A stretch of 64,000 nucleotides of DNA from assembly GCF_016863295.1 (NCBI RefSeq), contig NZ_BOOP01000039.1:1-64000 (forward strand), written 5' to 3'. The translations under genes were made by a program, and so were the position numbers. Source of the DNA: Planotetraspora phitsanulokensis. GTDB lineage: Bacteria; Actinomycetota; Actinomycetes; Streptosporangiales; Streptosporangiaceae. Positions 35,612-47,420 of the stretch are shown piece after piece. Each line of letters starts with the position of its first letter. Position 1 is the first letter of the stretch. The notes beneath the pieces are model-generated. The model ran no database searches, was not told the DNA's origin, and saw only the letters and a program-made list of their open reading frames with translations.

Positions 35612-38600
35612 CAGTCCTCCCCCATCCGGACGGCGCGGCCCGTCCCCTGCCCGGACAGCCGGCGGGCCAGCCCGGCCACGATGCACAGCAGGGTCACGGC
35701 GACGGCGACGGGCAGCGCGGCCACGGGGATCCAGGGGACGTCGAGCACCACCGACGGCGTGACCGCGGACGCCTGCGCGGACAGCACGATGTGCGGCACC
35801 ACCAGCACGGACATGACCGCCGCGATCCCGACGCCCACGGCCGACGACAGGGCCACGACGAACGACTGCTCCATCGCGAGCAGGCCGAACACCTGCCGGC
35901 GGCTGACGCCGATCACGCGGAGCAGGGCGAACTCGTTCGCGCGCTCCCGCGCCACCACGGCGGTGTTGACCAGGAAGCCGAGCAGGGCGAAGGCCGCGGC
36001 CGACAGGAATCCGAGCACCAGGGCGCCCTGCAGCCCGCTCGCCAGCGGGTCGTCACGCAACCGCCGGACCAGCGCCTGGCGATCCACCACGGTCTGGTTC
36101 CACTCGGGGTGGCGAGCCAACTCGGCCGCGGCGGCGGAGGAGTCCCCTTCGCGCGCGGCCAGCCACCACTCGGCGACGGGGCGCGGCGGGCGTCCCTCGG
36201 TCAGATCCTGGTAGGCCAGCGTGGGGAGGTCCGTCAGCAGGGCGGGCTCGCCGGGGGCGGTTCCGGGCAGCGCGGAGGCGACGGCGACGGGCGTCACGAG
36301 CCTGGTCGCCCCACCCATCCTGACGGAGTCGGTCACGCCGACCCGCAGCCCGGCCTTGGCGGCGAGGTCGGCGGTGAGCACGACGGGCAGAGCCGGTCCG
36401 GTGGGCAGGCTCGGTGTGACGGCCAGCCGGAACGACCCGGACGCCCCCTGCCCGGACGCGGGGCGCACCTGGACGGTGAAGCCGTCTGGCGGGGCCGGCT
36501 GCTCGCCCACAACTGTCCAGGCCGTCATGTCGCCGGGCAGCGGCACGGCGGCGCCGGAGTCCGTCCGCAGATCCTCCAGCGCGGGCGTCACGGACTGCAG
36601 GCCGCCCAGGTCGGTCAGGTCGAGCAGCAGGGCCTGCACGGCGAGGGGATAGGACAGCCGGCCCGACCGCCCGGCGAGCGCCTGGAGGTCGAACCGCGCC
36701 TCCTGGGCGCCCGCGCCGAGAGGTACGGCGGCCGTCTCCTGGACGGCGCCGAGGGCGTCCACGATCACCAGGCGCAAGCGGATCTCCCCGTGCACTGCGT
36801 CAGGGGGCGTGAGGCCGAGCCGTACGCGCAGGGACAGGGCGCGCGGCTCGCCCGGGAGCGCTACCGGCGGCACCCCCGGGCGTGCGGAGGCGAGATCGTG
36901 CCCGAGCCGCGGCACCGGGACGGACACGAGGTCGGCGCGCCAGGCCATCACCTGCCCGAGCCGGTTCGCGTCCATGGCGAGCAGGGTCGCCTTCATTCCG
37001 GCGAAGTCCACGGTCTCCCGCTGGACGGGCGCGGCCGCGGTCACGCCGGGCAGCGCCCTGTAGGCCGCGCCCCGGCCGAGGCCGCCGAGCGCGGGCGACT
37101 CGGCGGGCGCCGCGACGCGCAGGTCGGCACCCGCCTGATGGCGAGCCTGGTCCTCCTGGGAGCGGCGCCAGGTCGCGGAGGTGGCCAGCGAGACGACGCC
37201 GATCGCGATCGCCATCGTGAGCAGGAGCGCGGGGCCCGCGTACCGGAGCGGGCGGCGGCTGACCTGAGACGAGCCGAGCGCGGGGGCGAGGCCGCGGCGC
37301 CGGGCCGTGATCCGCTCGGCGATCGAGGAGGCCACGGGGATCAGGCGCAGGCCCAGCAGGCCACCGCAGAGCAACGTCAGGGCGGGCCCCGTCACGATCA
37401 GCGGGTCGATGCCCAGGCCGCCCGAGGCGGTCGAGGTGACGGGGCCGCCGTACAGCCCGAGCTGCCAGATCGCCAGGGCGGCCGCCGTGAGCAGGGCCAT
37501 GTCGACTCCCGCGCGCTGGACGAGGCTCCGTCTGGCCCCCCGTCCGAGCGCCGACCGCTCCTCGACGTAGGTACGGCGCGCGCCGCGCAGCGCGGGCAGG
37601 GCCAGCAGGGCCGCGCACGCGAGCGCCACCGCGGCCGACACGGCGAAGGAGCCCGCGTCGGGAACGGACGCGAGCCGTACGCCTGAGGCCTGGATCCACG
37701 GGACGGCGTCCAGCCCGGCGAGGACCCACGGGGCGAGCAGCGGCGCGATCGCCATCGCGGGCAGGGCCACCAGCAGCGCCTCCCCGGCGGCGAGCAGGCC
37801 GAGCCGGACGGCGCCCGCTCCCCTGGTGCGCAGCAGCGCCACCTCCATCCGGCGGTGGTCGGCGAGCAGCCGGGCGGTGAGCGTCAGCGCGTAGGCGGCG
37901 AGCAGCAACAGCTGGAGGACCGGCACGAGCATCGTGGACCGCGCGACCAGCGCGGCCTGGTCGAGCTGCTTCAGCACGTCGGGCAGGCGGGTGAACGTGG
38001 CGCACGTCCCGCAGTCGCGCCGCACGTCGTCCCCGAGCCCGGCGACGGACGCCGCGACCGCCCGCAGGCTGTCTCGCGGCAGGTCCCGCAGGTCCGGGAC
38101 GGCGAGCCAGGAGGCGGACACGTTGGTCGCGAAGTTCCGCTGGAAGTCGCCCGGTGCGACCACGAGCGGCCCGTAGGTGGTGTAGTTGCCCGTCTCGACG
38201 CCCCGGCGCAGCAGCTCGTCGCCCTGCCACCGGTAGTCGTACGGGTCGAGCAGGTCGAACACGCCGGCGACCCGGGCGCGCACCGGCTGGTGGCTGAGCC
38301 GCCCCACGACCGTGAAGCCGTCGCCGACGGCCAGGTCCAGGGCCTGGGCGGACGATCTGGAGAGCGCAACCTCCAGCTCGCCGCCCTCCCGCGGCCAGGC
38401 GCCCGCGACGAGACGGCTGCGCTCCTCGATCCCCTCGTAGGTCGCGAACCTGGTCAGGTCGGGCCGTTCGCGCCGTTCCTGCCCCGGCAGCGCGTACGAG
38501 TCGGACCTGATGGACCGGGTCACCGTGAAGGGCAGGTCGCCGTAGGCGGCGCCGGCGCGGGAGCGGACGGCGGCGTCGACCTTCTGGAGGTCGTCCGCGC

Positions 38601-38817
38601 TGATCAGGGTGCTCACTCGCGCGGAGGTCGTGGACAGGGGGGCCACCGCCATCGCCTGCCGGACGCCCGCCTGCGTCACGACCGCGGCGTACGTGATGAG
38701 CGCGACGAGCGTGGTGGTGGCCAGCAGGACGGAGCCGAAGGCGGTGAGGAGCAGCAGCGGCTCGCTGGACGCGCGGCGGAGCAGCAGCGGCATCCGTCGT
38801 GCGCGGCCCAACGCCAT
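35611..38817 (-). CDS. FtsX-like ABC transporter permease (first of pair)
   Basis: 1068 aa from ATG 38817 (GGAGC 5 nt upstream). It has an N-terminal helix ('LLLLTAFGSVLLATTTLVAL'), a large external domain with a Cys pair ('RRDCGTCATF'), a central group of helices (about 310-560), a second external domain and a C-terminal FtsX block ('LQGALVLGFLSAAAFALLGF' to the end). It pairs with the 872-aa permease; together they should form a heterodimer. The ATP-binding subunit expected for such transporters is missing from both flanks. Confidence 0.88.
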   Translation of the reverse strand: MALGRARRMPLLLRRASSEPLLLLTAFGSVLLATTTLVALITYAAVVTQAGVRQAMAVAPLSTTSARVSTLISADDLQKVDAAVRSRAGAAYGDLPFTVTRSIRSDSYALPGQERRERPDLTRFATYEGIEERSRLVAGAWPREGGELEVALSRSSAQALDLAVGDGFTVVGRLSHQPVRARVAGVFDLLDPYDYRWQGDELLRRGVETGNYTTYGPLVVAPGDFQRNFATNVSASWLAVPDLRDLPRDSLRAVAASVAGLGDDVRRDCGTCATFTRLPDVLKQLDQAALVARSTMLVPVLQLLLLAAYALTLTARLLADHRRMEVALLRTRGAGAVRLGLLAAGEALLVALPAMAIAPLLAPWVLAGLDAVPWIQASGVRLASVPDAGSFAVSAAVALACAALLALPALRGARRTYVEERSALGRGARRSLVQRAGVDMALLTAAALAIWQLGLYGGPVTSTASGGLGIDPLIVTGPALTLLCGGLLGLRLIPVASSIAERITARRRGLAPALGSSQVSRRPLRYAGPALLLTMAIAIGVVSLATSATWRRSQEDQARHQAGADLRVAAPAESPALGGLGRGAAYRALPGVTAAAPVQRETVDFAGMKATLLAMDANRLGQVMAWRADLVSVPVPRLGHDLASARPGVPPVALPGEPRALSLRVRLGLTPPDAVHGEIRLRLVIVDALGAVQETAAVPLGAGAQEARFDLQALAGRSGRLSYPLAVQALLLDLTDLGGLQSVTPALEDLRTDSGAAVPLPGDMTAWTVVGEQPAPPDGFTVQVRPASGQGASGSFRLAVTPSLPTGPALPVVLTADLAAKAGLRVGVTDSVRMGGATRLVTPVAVASALPGTAPGEPALLTDLPTLAYQDLTEGRPPRPVAEWWLAAREGDSSAAAAELARHPEWNQTVVDRQALVRRLRDDPLASGLQGALVLGFLSAAAFALLGFLVNTAVVARERANEFALLRVIGVSRRQVFGLLAMEQSFVVALSSAVGVGIAAVMSVLVVPHIVLSAQASAVTPSVVLDVPWIPVAALPVAVAVTLLCIVAGLARRLSGQGTGRAVRMGED

Positions 38818-38940
38818 GCCAGCTCCAAGGGGTGATCTCGGCTGAAGCCCCCTGAAGAATAGTCCGGCTTGTCCGCCTAAGCGGGTATCAACTCGGACGC
38901 GAAAGTGCCGCGAGCGGACGGCGGGCGGACCGGACCCGCG

Positions 38941-39021
38941 GCGGCCTCACAGGCCCGCGAGCGGCGGACCGGCGGCCTCACAGGCCCACGAGCCCTCGAA
39001 GCCGACCCGCGGCGGCCTCAC
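38941..39021. repeat. Repeated 3' end of the GntR gene
   Basis: 'gcggcctcacaggccc' occurs at 38941-38956 and 38972-38987 (31-bp period). Its first ten bases recur at 39012-39021 over the gntR stop codon (TGA at 39018-39020, reverse strand). The downstream copies look like tandem duplications of the gene's 3' end. Confidence 0.7.
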
Positions 39022-39755
39022 CGTTCGTCGACCATGACCTCGATGCTGTAGTCCTGGGCCCGGTAGCAGTGGTCGCCGTACTCCACCGCGTTGCCCACCG
39101 CGTCGAAGGCGACGCGCGTCATCGTGAGGACGGGCTCGGAGGGCTTCAGCCCGAGGTGGCGCCGCTCGGCCGCGGTCGGCGTCCGCGCTCCGATCGTCTG
39201 GTGCGCGACGACCGGGCGCACGCCGCGGTCCCGCATCACGGCGTACAGGCCGGCCCCCTCGAGGTCCTCGCGGGCGATGTCGTTGTACACCGGCGGCAGC
39301 CAGTTGTGCATGATCGCCAGGGGGCGGTCGTCGGACAGCCGCAGGCGGACGATCGCGAGCAGTTCGGCGTCGGCGGGCAGGTCGAGCGCGGTGGCGACGC
39401 GCTCGTCCCGCACGATCTCGTGCCTGAGGACGGTGGTGGCGGGCCGGCCGCCGTCACGCTTGAGATCGTCGTAGAGGCTGGTGAGCTCGGCTCGCCGGTG
39501 CACCTTGCGGTTGGCGACCGTGGTGCCGAGCCCGCGCCGCCGCAGCAGCAGTCCCTGGTTGACCAGCTCCTGGATGGCCCGGCGCACCGTCGGCCGCGAC
39601 AGGTTCAGGCGCTCCGCCAGGGCGATCTCGTTCTCGAACGGGTCGCCTGGCTGCAGCGTGCCACTCGCGATCGCGGAGCTGAGCTGCTCCGCGAGCTGGT
39701 GGTAGAGGGGCACGGGGGAAGAGCGGTCGATCGAGACGCCCACTTGGATTGCCAC
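39018..39755 (-). CDS. GntR/HutC-family regulator of the inositol cluster
   Basis: 245 aa. Residues 12-80 are the GntR winged helix ('YHQLAEQLSSAIASGTLQPG', 'ERLNLSRPTVRRAIQELVNQ'). Residues about 90-240 are a UTRA ligand domain ('RAQDYSIEVMVDER' at the end), so HutC subfamily. It diverges from the first iol gene with 171 bp between; ATGTCA/TGACAT half-sites there are probable binding sites. GntR-type repressors control iol genes in other actinobacteria, with an inositol intermediate as inducer; the ligand here is inferred. Confidence 0.9.
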   Translation of the reverse strand: MAIQVGVSIDRSSPVPLYHQLAEQLSSAIASGTLQPGDPFENEIALAERLNLSRPTVRRAIQELVNQGLLLRRRGLGTTVANRKVHRRAELTSLYDDLKRDGGRPATTVLRHEIVRDERVATALDLPADAELLAIVRLRLSDDRPLAIMHNWLPPVYNDIAREDLEGAGLYAVMRDRGVRPVVAHQTIGARTPTAAERRHLGLKPSEPVLTMTRVAFDAVGNAVEYGDHCYRAQDYSIEVMVDER

Positions 39756-39798
39756 GCGGCGAGTCTACCCCGGTGTGTGAGAACGACGTTACGAGAAT

Positions 39799-39883
39799 AT
39801 GTCAGTACAAAGTCTTGACGTGACATTTGGTTTCCGGGCACGCTACCCCCCATCGTCGACTGCCGGAACAGGTCTTCATGTCA
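39799..39883. promoter_or_regulatory. iol promoter region with ATGTCA/TGACAT half-sites
   Basis: ATGTCA (39799-39804) and TGACAT (39821-39826) form an inverted pair 22 bp apart, flanking a -35-like TTGACG (39815-39820). A third ATGTCA lies at 39878-39883. The arrangement suits GntR repression of the iol operon. No convincing -10 is visible. Confidence 0.5.
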
Positions 39884-39926
39884 CGGCGGGCACGACCGAA
39901 ACGAATAGATCGAAACGGGGATCACG

Positions 39927-40931
39927 ATGCGCATCGGGCTAGCGGGCGTCGGACGAATAGGCGCCTTCCATGCCAAGACCTTGGCGGCTCTCGACTTCGT
40001 CGACGAGCTCGTCGTGACGGACGCCGACCTCGGGGCGGCCAAGACCGTCGCCGACGAGCTGGGGGCGCAGGTCGCGCCGGACACCGAGACGCTGCTCGCG
40101 TCAGGCGTCGACGGCTTCGTGATCACCACGGCGACCCCCGCCCATGCGCCGCTCCTGCGTCAGGGCATCGCCGCCGGCGTACCCACCTTCTGCGAGAAGC
40201 CGGTGGCCGCCACCCTCGACGAGACCATCGGGCTGGCCGAGCTGGTCGCCTCCACCGGCGTGCCGGTGCACGTGGGCTTCCAGCGGCGGTTCGACGCCGG
40301 GTACCGGCGGGCGCGGGCCGCGGTGGAGTCCGGCGAGCTTGGGTTCGTCCACACCATCCGGGCCAACACCCACGACCAGGCTCCGCCGCACGCGTCCTAC
40401 ATCCCGACCTCCGGCGGCATCTTCCGCGACTGCAACGTGCACGACTTCGACATCCTCCGGTTCGTGTCCGGGCGTGAGGTGGTCTCCGCCTACGCGACGG
40501 GAGCCAACAAGGGCGCCGACTTCTTCGCCGCGGCCGGCGACGTCGACACGGCCGGCGCGCTGCTGACGCTCGACGACGGCACGATCGTCCTGGTCTCCTC
40601 GACCCGCTACAACGGCGCCGGTCACGACGTCCGCATGGAGGTCCACGGCGAGAAGGGCACGATCGCCGTCGGGCTGGACCACTCGCTGGCGATGCGCTCC
40701 GCCGAGGAGGGCGTCGACTTCCCGAGGGGTCCCCAGAAGTGGTCGTTCATGGAGCGCTTCCTCCCCGCGTACCAGGCCGAGCTCACGGCCTTCGCGGAGG
40801 TCGCCCGGGGTGAGCGGACCTCCCCGTGCACCGTCCGCGACGCGCTCGAGGCCTTCCGCATCGCCGAGGCGTGCGAGCGCTCCCGGGCGGAGCGCAGGCC
40901 CGTCGCCCTTTCCGAGATCGAGGGGATCTGA
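39927..40931 (+). CDS. iolG: Gfo/Idh/MocA dehydrogenase, inositol 2-dehydrogenase type
   Basis: 334 aa, first gene of the iol operon. NAD-binding GLAGVGRIG (residues 4-12), the lysine of the family EKP motif (K91) and the catalytic pair Asp168/His172 in 'GGIFRDCNVHDFDIL'. It oxidises myo-inositol (or a stereoisomer) to 2-keto-inositol. The cluster has a second homologue at 50548; substrate division between them cannot be told from sequence. iolE starts 5 nt downstream of the stop. Confidence 0.9.
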   Translation: MRIGLAGVGRIGAFHAKTLAALDFVDELVVTDADLGAAKTVADELGAQVAPDTETLLASGVDGFVITTATPAHAPLLRQGIAAGVPTFCEKPVAATLDETIGLAELVASTGVPVHVGFQRRFDAGYRRARAAVESGELGFVHTIRANTHDQAPPHASYIPTSGGIFRDCNVHDFDILRFVSGREVVSAYATGANKGADFFAAAGDVDTAGALLTLDDGTIVLVSSTRYNGAGHDVRMEVHGEKGTIAVGLDHSLAMRSAEEGVDFPRGPQKWSFMERFLPAYQAELTAFAEVARGERTSPCTVRDALEAFRIAEACERSRAERRPVALSEIEGI

Positions 40932-40935
40932 GGAC

Positions 40936-41886
40936 ATGAGCACTGTGAACACCGCGAGCACCCCGTCGTCGGGCGACCGCCGTCCGGTGGCCGACCGCGT
41001 CGCCGGAGCCCCGATCTCCTGGGGCGTCTGCGAGGTCCCCGGATGGGGGTTCCAGCTCGACCCGGACACCGTGCTGCGCCAGATGCGCGAGCTCGGCCTG
41101 AGCGCCACCGAGTTCGGCCCTGACGGCTTCCTGCCCGACGAGCCCCAGGCCAAGGCGGAGACCCTGGCCGGCTACGGGCTCAAGGCCGTCGGGCAGTTCG
41201 TCCCCGTGATCCTGCACGACCCGGGCCACGACCCCCTCCCCGAGGTCGAGCGCGCGATGGAGGGGCTGGTCGCGGCTCAGGCCTCCACCGTCGTCATCGC
41301 TGCGGCCACCGGCCAGGAGGGTTACGACGACCGCCCGGTCCTGGACGACGCGGGCTGGTCGACCCTGCTGGGCAACCTCGACCGCATCACCGACGCGGCC
41401 GCCGCCCACGGGCTCGTGGCCACGCTGCACCCGCACGTCGGCACGATGATCGAGAGCGGCGAGGAGACCGAGCGGGTGCTCGCCGGCAGCCGCGTCGGCC
41501 TGTGCCTCGACACCGGGCACCTGCTCATCGGCGGCGGCGACCCCGTCGGCATCGCCCAGCGCAACCCCGAGCGGATCGTCCACACGCACCTGAAGGACGT
41601 CCGGGTCGACTGGGCCAAGCGCGTGCAGTCCGGCGAGGTGACCTACACCGAGGCCGTGGCCGGCGGCATGTACGTCCCGCTCGGCGAGGGCGACGTCGAC
41701 ATCCGGGCCATCGTGACCGCGCTCGAGGGCAGTGGGTATGCAGGGTGGTACGTCCTCGAGCAGGACACCATCCTCGCCGGCGCGCCGGCCGGCGGGGGCG
41801 AGGGACCGGGCCCGGTGGCGGACGTGCGGGCGAGCATCGCGCACCTGCTCGCCGTGGCCGGCGACCCGAGCTCAGCGGAGGAATGA
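40936..41886 (+). CDS. iolE: Inosose dehydratase-like TIM-barrel protein
   Basis: 316 aa from ATG 40936. AP-endonuclease-2/xylose-isomerase-like barrel with metal ligands in 'VATLHPHVGTMIES', 'LCLDTGHLLIGGGDP' and 'IVHTHLKDVR', and the final metal Glu in 'WYVLEQDTIL'. 'AVAGGMYVPLGEGDVDIRAI' is close to the IolE signature. It dehydrates 2-keto-myo-inositol to the diketone hydrolysed by IolD. Gene order iolG-iolE-iolC supports the call over isomerase IolI/IolH. Confidence 0.88.
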   Translation: MSTVNTASTPSSGDRRPVADRVAGAPISWGVCEVPGWGFQLDPDTVLRQMRELGLSATEFGPDGFLPDEPQAKAETLAGYGLKAVGQFVPVILHDPGHDPLPEVERAMEGLVAAQASTVVIAAATGQEGYDDRPVLDDAGWSTLLGNLDRITDAAAAHGLVATLHPHVGTMIESGEETERVLAGSRVGLCLDTGHLLIGGGDPVGIAQRNPERIVHTHLKDVRVDWAKRVQSGEVTYTEAVAGGMYVPLGEGDVDIRAIVTALEGSGYAGWYVLEQDTILAGAPAGGGEGPGPVADVRASIAHLLAVAGDPSSAEE

Positions 41887-41889
41887 CCG

Positions 41890-42855
41890 ATGGCCCCAGC
41901 GGCATACGATCTCGTGGCCATGGGCCGGGTCGGGGTGGACATCTACCCCCTCGACTCCGGCGTGGGCCTCGAGGACGTCGAACGCTTCGGGAAGTTCCTC
42001 GGCGGCAGCGCGACCAACGTGAGCGTGGCCGCGGCCCGGTACGGACGCCGGTCCGCGATCATCACGCGTACCGGCCGGGACCCCTTCGGCCGGTACGTGC
42101 ACCGGGCGCTTCGTGACTTCGGCGTCGACGACACGTTCGTCACGGAGGTCGACGGGCCGCCGACGCCGGTGACCTTCTGCGAGATCTTCCCCCCGGACGA
42201 CTTCCCGCTGTACTTCTACCGCTACCCCACCGCCCCCGACCTGATGATCGAGGCGGACGAACTCCCGCTCGACGCGATCCGTGAGGCGTCGGTCTACTGG
42301 TCCACCGTCACCGGCCTGTCGCAGGAGCCGTCGCGCGCCGCGCACTTCGCCGCCTGGGAGGCCCGCGGACGGCGGTCGCACACCGTCCTCGACCTCGACT
42401 ACCGGCCGATGTTCTGGCCGGACCGCGCCGAGGCCTCGGCCCAGGTGGCCCGGGCGCTCGGCCACGTCACCGTGGCGGTGGGCAACCGCGAGGAATGCGA
42501 GGTCGCCGTCGGCGAGACCGAGCCGCACCGCGCGGCGGACGCCCTGCTCGAGCGCGGGGTCGAACTCGCGATCGTCAAGCAGGGCCCCAAGGGGGTGCTC
42601 GCCGCCACCGCCGACGAGCGCGTGGAGGTCCCCCCCTTCCCCGTCACGGTCGTCAACGGCCTCGGCGCCGGGGACGCCTTCGGCGGCGCGCTCGTCCACG
42701 GGCTGCTCAATGGGTGGGATCTGCATCGCATCCTGCAGTTCGCCAACGTGGCCGGCGCCATCGTCGCCTCGAAGCTCGAGTGCTCCAGCGCGATGCCGTA
42801 CGAGGCCGAGGTCGAGGCCGTCCTCGCCGGCCAGGGACAGGAGGGGGGACGATGA
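41890..42855 (+). CDS. iolC: 5-dehydro-2-deoxygluconokinase
   Basis: 321 aa PfkB-family sugar kinase. N-terminal 'VAMGRVGVDIYPLDSGVGLE' and 'FLGGSATNVSVAAARYGRRS' bind the sugar; 'VVNGLGAGDAFGGALVHG' holds the catalytic Asp of the GAGD motif (about residues 258-261). It phosphorylates 5-dehydro-2-deoxy-D-gluconate at C6. It starts 3 nt after the iolE stop and overlaps the aldolase gene by ATGA. Confidence 0.95.
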   Translation: MAPAAYDLVAMGRVGVDIYPLDSGVGLEDVERFGKFLGGSATNVSVAAARYGRRSAIITRTGRDPFGRYVHRALRDFGVDDTFVTEVDGPPTPVTFCEIFPPDDFPLYFYRYPTAPDLMIEADELPLDAIREASVYWSTVTGLSQEPSRAAHFAAWEARGRRSHTVLDLDYRPMFWPDRAEASAQVARALGHVTVAVGNREECEVAVGETEPHRAADALLERGVELAIVKQGPKGVLAATADERVEVPPFPVTVVNGLGAGDAFGGALVHGLLNGWDLHRILQFANVAGAIVASKLECSSAMPYEAEVEAVLAGQGQEGGR

Positions 42856-43751
42856 CCACGACGTCGAGCCGTGCGGGCATCGCCGAGTTGACCGAGATCC
42901 GGGTGCGCGAGCCCGGCCGGATCGCCGAGGGGTGGGCCGCCAGAAGCCGGCGCGAACTCGTGGGCGAGGACGGCCGGCTGCTCATCGTGGCCGCCGACCA
43001 TCCGGCACGCGGCGCCCTCGGCGTCCGTGACGACCGCGGGGCGATGGCCTCGCGCAGCAACCTGCTGGAGCGTCTGGCCACCGCGCTGGCCCGCCCGGGC
43101 GTCGACGGCGTGCTCGGCACGCCGGACGTGCTCGACGACCTGCTGCTCATGGGCGCCCTGGAGGGCAAGGTCGCCATCGGGTCGATGAACCGGGGCGGTC
43201 TCCAGGGGTCGATCTTCGAGTTCGACGACCGGTTCACCGCCTACACGGCCGGCGAGATCGCGGCCAGCGGCCTCGACGGCGGCAAGATGCTGACCCGAAT
43301 CTGCTACGGCGACCCCGGCACCGTCGCGACGCTCGAGGCGAGCGCCCGCGCGGTCACCGAGCTGGCCGAGCAGGGCGTGATGGCGATGGTCGAGCCCTTC
43401 CTGTCCGTCCGCCAGGACGGCCGCGTGCGGAACCTGCTCGACCCCGACTCGACCATCACCTCGATCCACATCGCGGCGGGTCTCGGCGCGACGAGCCGGC
43501 ACACCTGGCTGAAGCTGCCGGTCGTCGACGAGCTGGAGCGGGTCATGGACGCGACCACGCTGCCGACGCTCCTTCTCGGCGGGGACCCGAGCGGGCACCC
43601 CGACGAGACGTACGCCGCGTGGGGCCGCGCCCTGGACCTGCCGGCCGTGCGCGGGCTGGTCGTGGGGCGGGCGCTGCTGTTCCCCCCGGACGGCGACGTG
43701 GCCGCGGCGGTCGACATCGCCGCGGGTCTCGTGCACGGGACCAGGCCATGA
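42852..43751 (+). CDS. Cgl0158-type class I aldolase-like barrel, probable DKGP aldolase (IolJ role)
   Basis: 299 aa from ATG 42852 (GGGGGG upstream; ATGA overlap with iolC). The DeoC/LacD-fold barrel carries 'LIVAADHPARGALGVRDD', 'KVAIGSMNRGGLQGSIFEFD' and 'HTWLKLPVVDELERVMDATT' (a candidate Schiff-base Lys in WLKLP). This is the Cgl0158 family found in actinobacterial iol clusters, not the class II aldolase IolJ of Bacillus. It would cleave 2-deoxy-5-keto-gluconate 6-phosphate to DHAP and malonate semialdehyde; the activity is inferred from position. Confidence 0.82.
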   Translation: MTTTSSRAGIAELTEIRVREPGRIAEGWAARSRRELVGEDGRLLIVAADHPARGALGVRDDRGAMASRSNLLERLATALARPGVDGVLGTPDVLDDLLLMGALEGKVAIGSMNRGGLQGSIFEFDDRFTAYTAGEIAASGLDGGKMLTRICYGDPGTVATLEASARAVTELAEQGVMAMVEPFLSVRQDGRVRNLLDPDSTITSIHIAAGLGATSRHTWLKLPVVDELERVMDATTLPTLLLGGDPSGHPDETYAAWGRALDLPAVRGLVVGRALLFPPDGDVAAAVDIAAGLVHGTRP

Positions 43752-44667
43752 GCGACAACGAACGCTGGGTGCGCCCGTTCGGCACGGCCGCCGCGGGCGA
43801 GTTCGAGGTCTCGATCGGCGACGGCCTCACCGGGTGGACGCACACGAGCCTGCGGGTCGCCACGCTCGGCCCGGGCGGCGGACTGACCGTGGACACCGGC
43901 GGCGACGAGATCCTCGTCGTGCCGTTGCGGGGAGGCCTCGAGGTCGAGGCCGTCGACCAGGCGGGTGAGCGCCACGAGGCGCGGCTCGCCGGGCGCGACA
44001 GCGTCTTCGCCGGTCCGACCGACGTGGCCTACGTCCCGCGCGGGGCGCGGCTCACCGTGCGCAACCCCGGCGCGGACCCCGTGAAGGTCGCGCTGTGCGG
44101 CGCGAAGGCGGCCAAGCGCGAGACGCCGCCGCCGTTCCGGCACGTGCCCGTCTCCGACGTCCCCGTCGAGCTCCGGGGAGCCGGCAGGGCCTCGCGAGAG
44201 GTGCGCAACTTCGGCGTCCCGCAGGTCCTCGACGCCGACTCGATCATCGCCTGCGAGGTCGTCACCCCGGCCGGCAACTGGAGCTCCTACCCGCCGCACA
44301 AGCACGACGAGGAGCGCGAGGGCGTCGAGACCGAGCTCGAGGAGATCTACTACTTCGAGGTCGGGATCGAGCCCGGCGGCCCGGCCCAGGGCGCCGATCC
44401 CGTCGGCTATCAGCGGGTCTACGGCACGGACGCGCGGCCCATCGACGTGCTCGCCGAGGTCCGCTCCGGCGACGTCGTCCTCGTGCCGCACGGATGGCAC
44501 GGCCCGGCGATGGCGCCTCCGGGATACGACCTCTACTACCTCAACGTGATGGCCGGACCCGGCGCGACCCGGGCCTGGCTGATCTGCGACGACCCCGCGC
44601 ACGGGTGGGTGCGGGAGTCGTGGGCCCAGCAGGACGTCGACCCCAGGCTTCCGATCGGAGGATTGCG

Positions 44668-44671
<4 letters not shown>
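43748..44671 (+). CDS. iolB: 5-deoxy-glucuronate isomerase
   Basis: 307 aa from ATG 43748 (ATGA overlap upstream and downstream). Bicupin with metal-binding 'SSYPPHKHDEEREGVETELE' and 'YYFEVGI' (H-x-H...E) and C-terminal 'VLVPHGWHGPAMAPPGYDLY'. It isomerises 5-deoxy-D-glucuronate to 5-dehydro-2-deoxy-D-gluconate, the substrate of IolC. Family length is about 270-300, so complete. Confidence 0.96.
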
Positions 44672-46610
<1,939 letters not shown>

Positions 46611-46614
<4 letters not shown>

Positions 46615-47420
46615 GCGGGCCCGCGAGAATCGGCAGCGCACCGGACAGCTGGGGCATCTGGTACGCCGACGACCCCCTGCAGACCCCCTGGGAGCGGTTC
46701 CTCGACGAGGTCGCCGCGGCCGGCTACACGCGCATCGAGCTGGGGCCGTACGGCTATCTGCCGACCGACCCCGCCCGGTTGCGCGACGAGCTCGACCGGC
46801 GCGGGCTGACGATGACCGCGGGCACGATCTTCGAGCACCTGCACCGCGCGGACTCGTGGGACAGCACGTGGAGGGACGTCTCCGCGGCCGCCTCGCTGAC
46901 CGCCGCCATGGGCGCCGAGCACCTCGTGGTCATCCCCGACTTCTGGCGCGACCCCCAGACCGGGGAGGTGATCGAGGACGCGCGGCTCACCGACGAGCAG
47001 TGGCCGGCGTACGCCGCGCGGATCAACCGTCTCGCGCACCGGATCAGGGAGGAGTTCGGCCTGCGGATCCAGTTCCACCCGCACGCCGACACACACGTGG
47101 ACACCCACGAGAACGTCGAGCGGTTCCTCCGCGAGACGGACCCCGGCCTGGTGAGCCTGTGCCTGGACACCGGGCACATCGCCTACTGCGGCGGGGACAG
47201 CCTGAAGCTCATCCGGGACCACCCCGACCGGATCGGCTACGTCCACCTCAAGCAGGTGGACCCCGGCGTCGTCGCCGACGTGCACGAGAAGGGCATCGGC
47301 TTCGGCGAGGCCGTGCGGATGGGAGCCATGTGCGAGCCGCCCGGCGGCGTGCCCGAGATGCCTTCCATCCTCGAAGCCCTGGCGGAACTCGACGCCGAGA
47401 TCTTCGCCATCGTCGAGTAG
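46611..47420 (+). CDS. IolH/IolI-like TIM-barrel isomerase with in-frame premature TAG
   Basis: 269 aa from ATG 46611 (ATGA overlap with iolD). Xylose-isomerase-like barrel: 'GSAPDSWGIWYADDPLQTPW', 'IQFHPHADTHVDTHENVERF', 'LCLDTGHIAYCGGDS', 'IGYVHLKQVDP'. Translation stops at TAG 47418-47420 directly after 'IFAIVE'. The paralogue in this cluster (iolE) reads VLEQD at the same place. After the stop the same frame continues DMYPCPADQPLPIAKRTLAY... for 28 codons to TGA 47505-47507, a typical family tail. CAG to TAG is a single transition. The metal-binding Glu is kept, so the truncated protein may be partly active, or readthrough may occur. Confidence 0.85.

Noticed and set aside
44095-44667. 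Upstream extension of iolD
   Set aside because: It lies across iolB in another frame; ATG 44668 has GGAGG and the family N-terminus.
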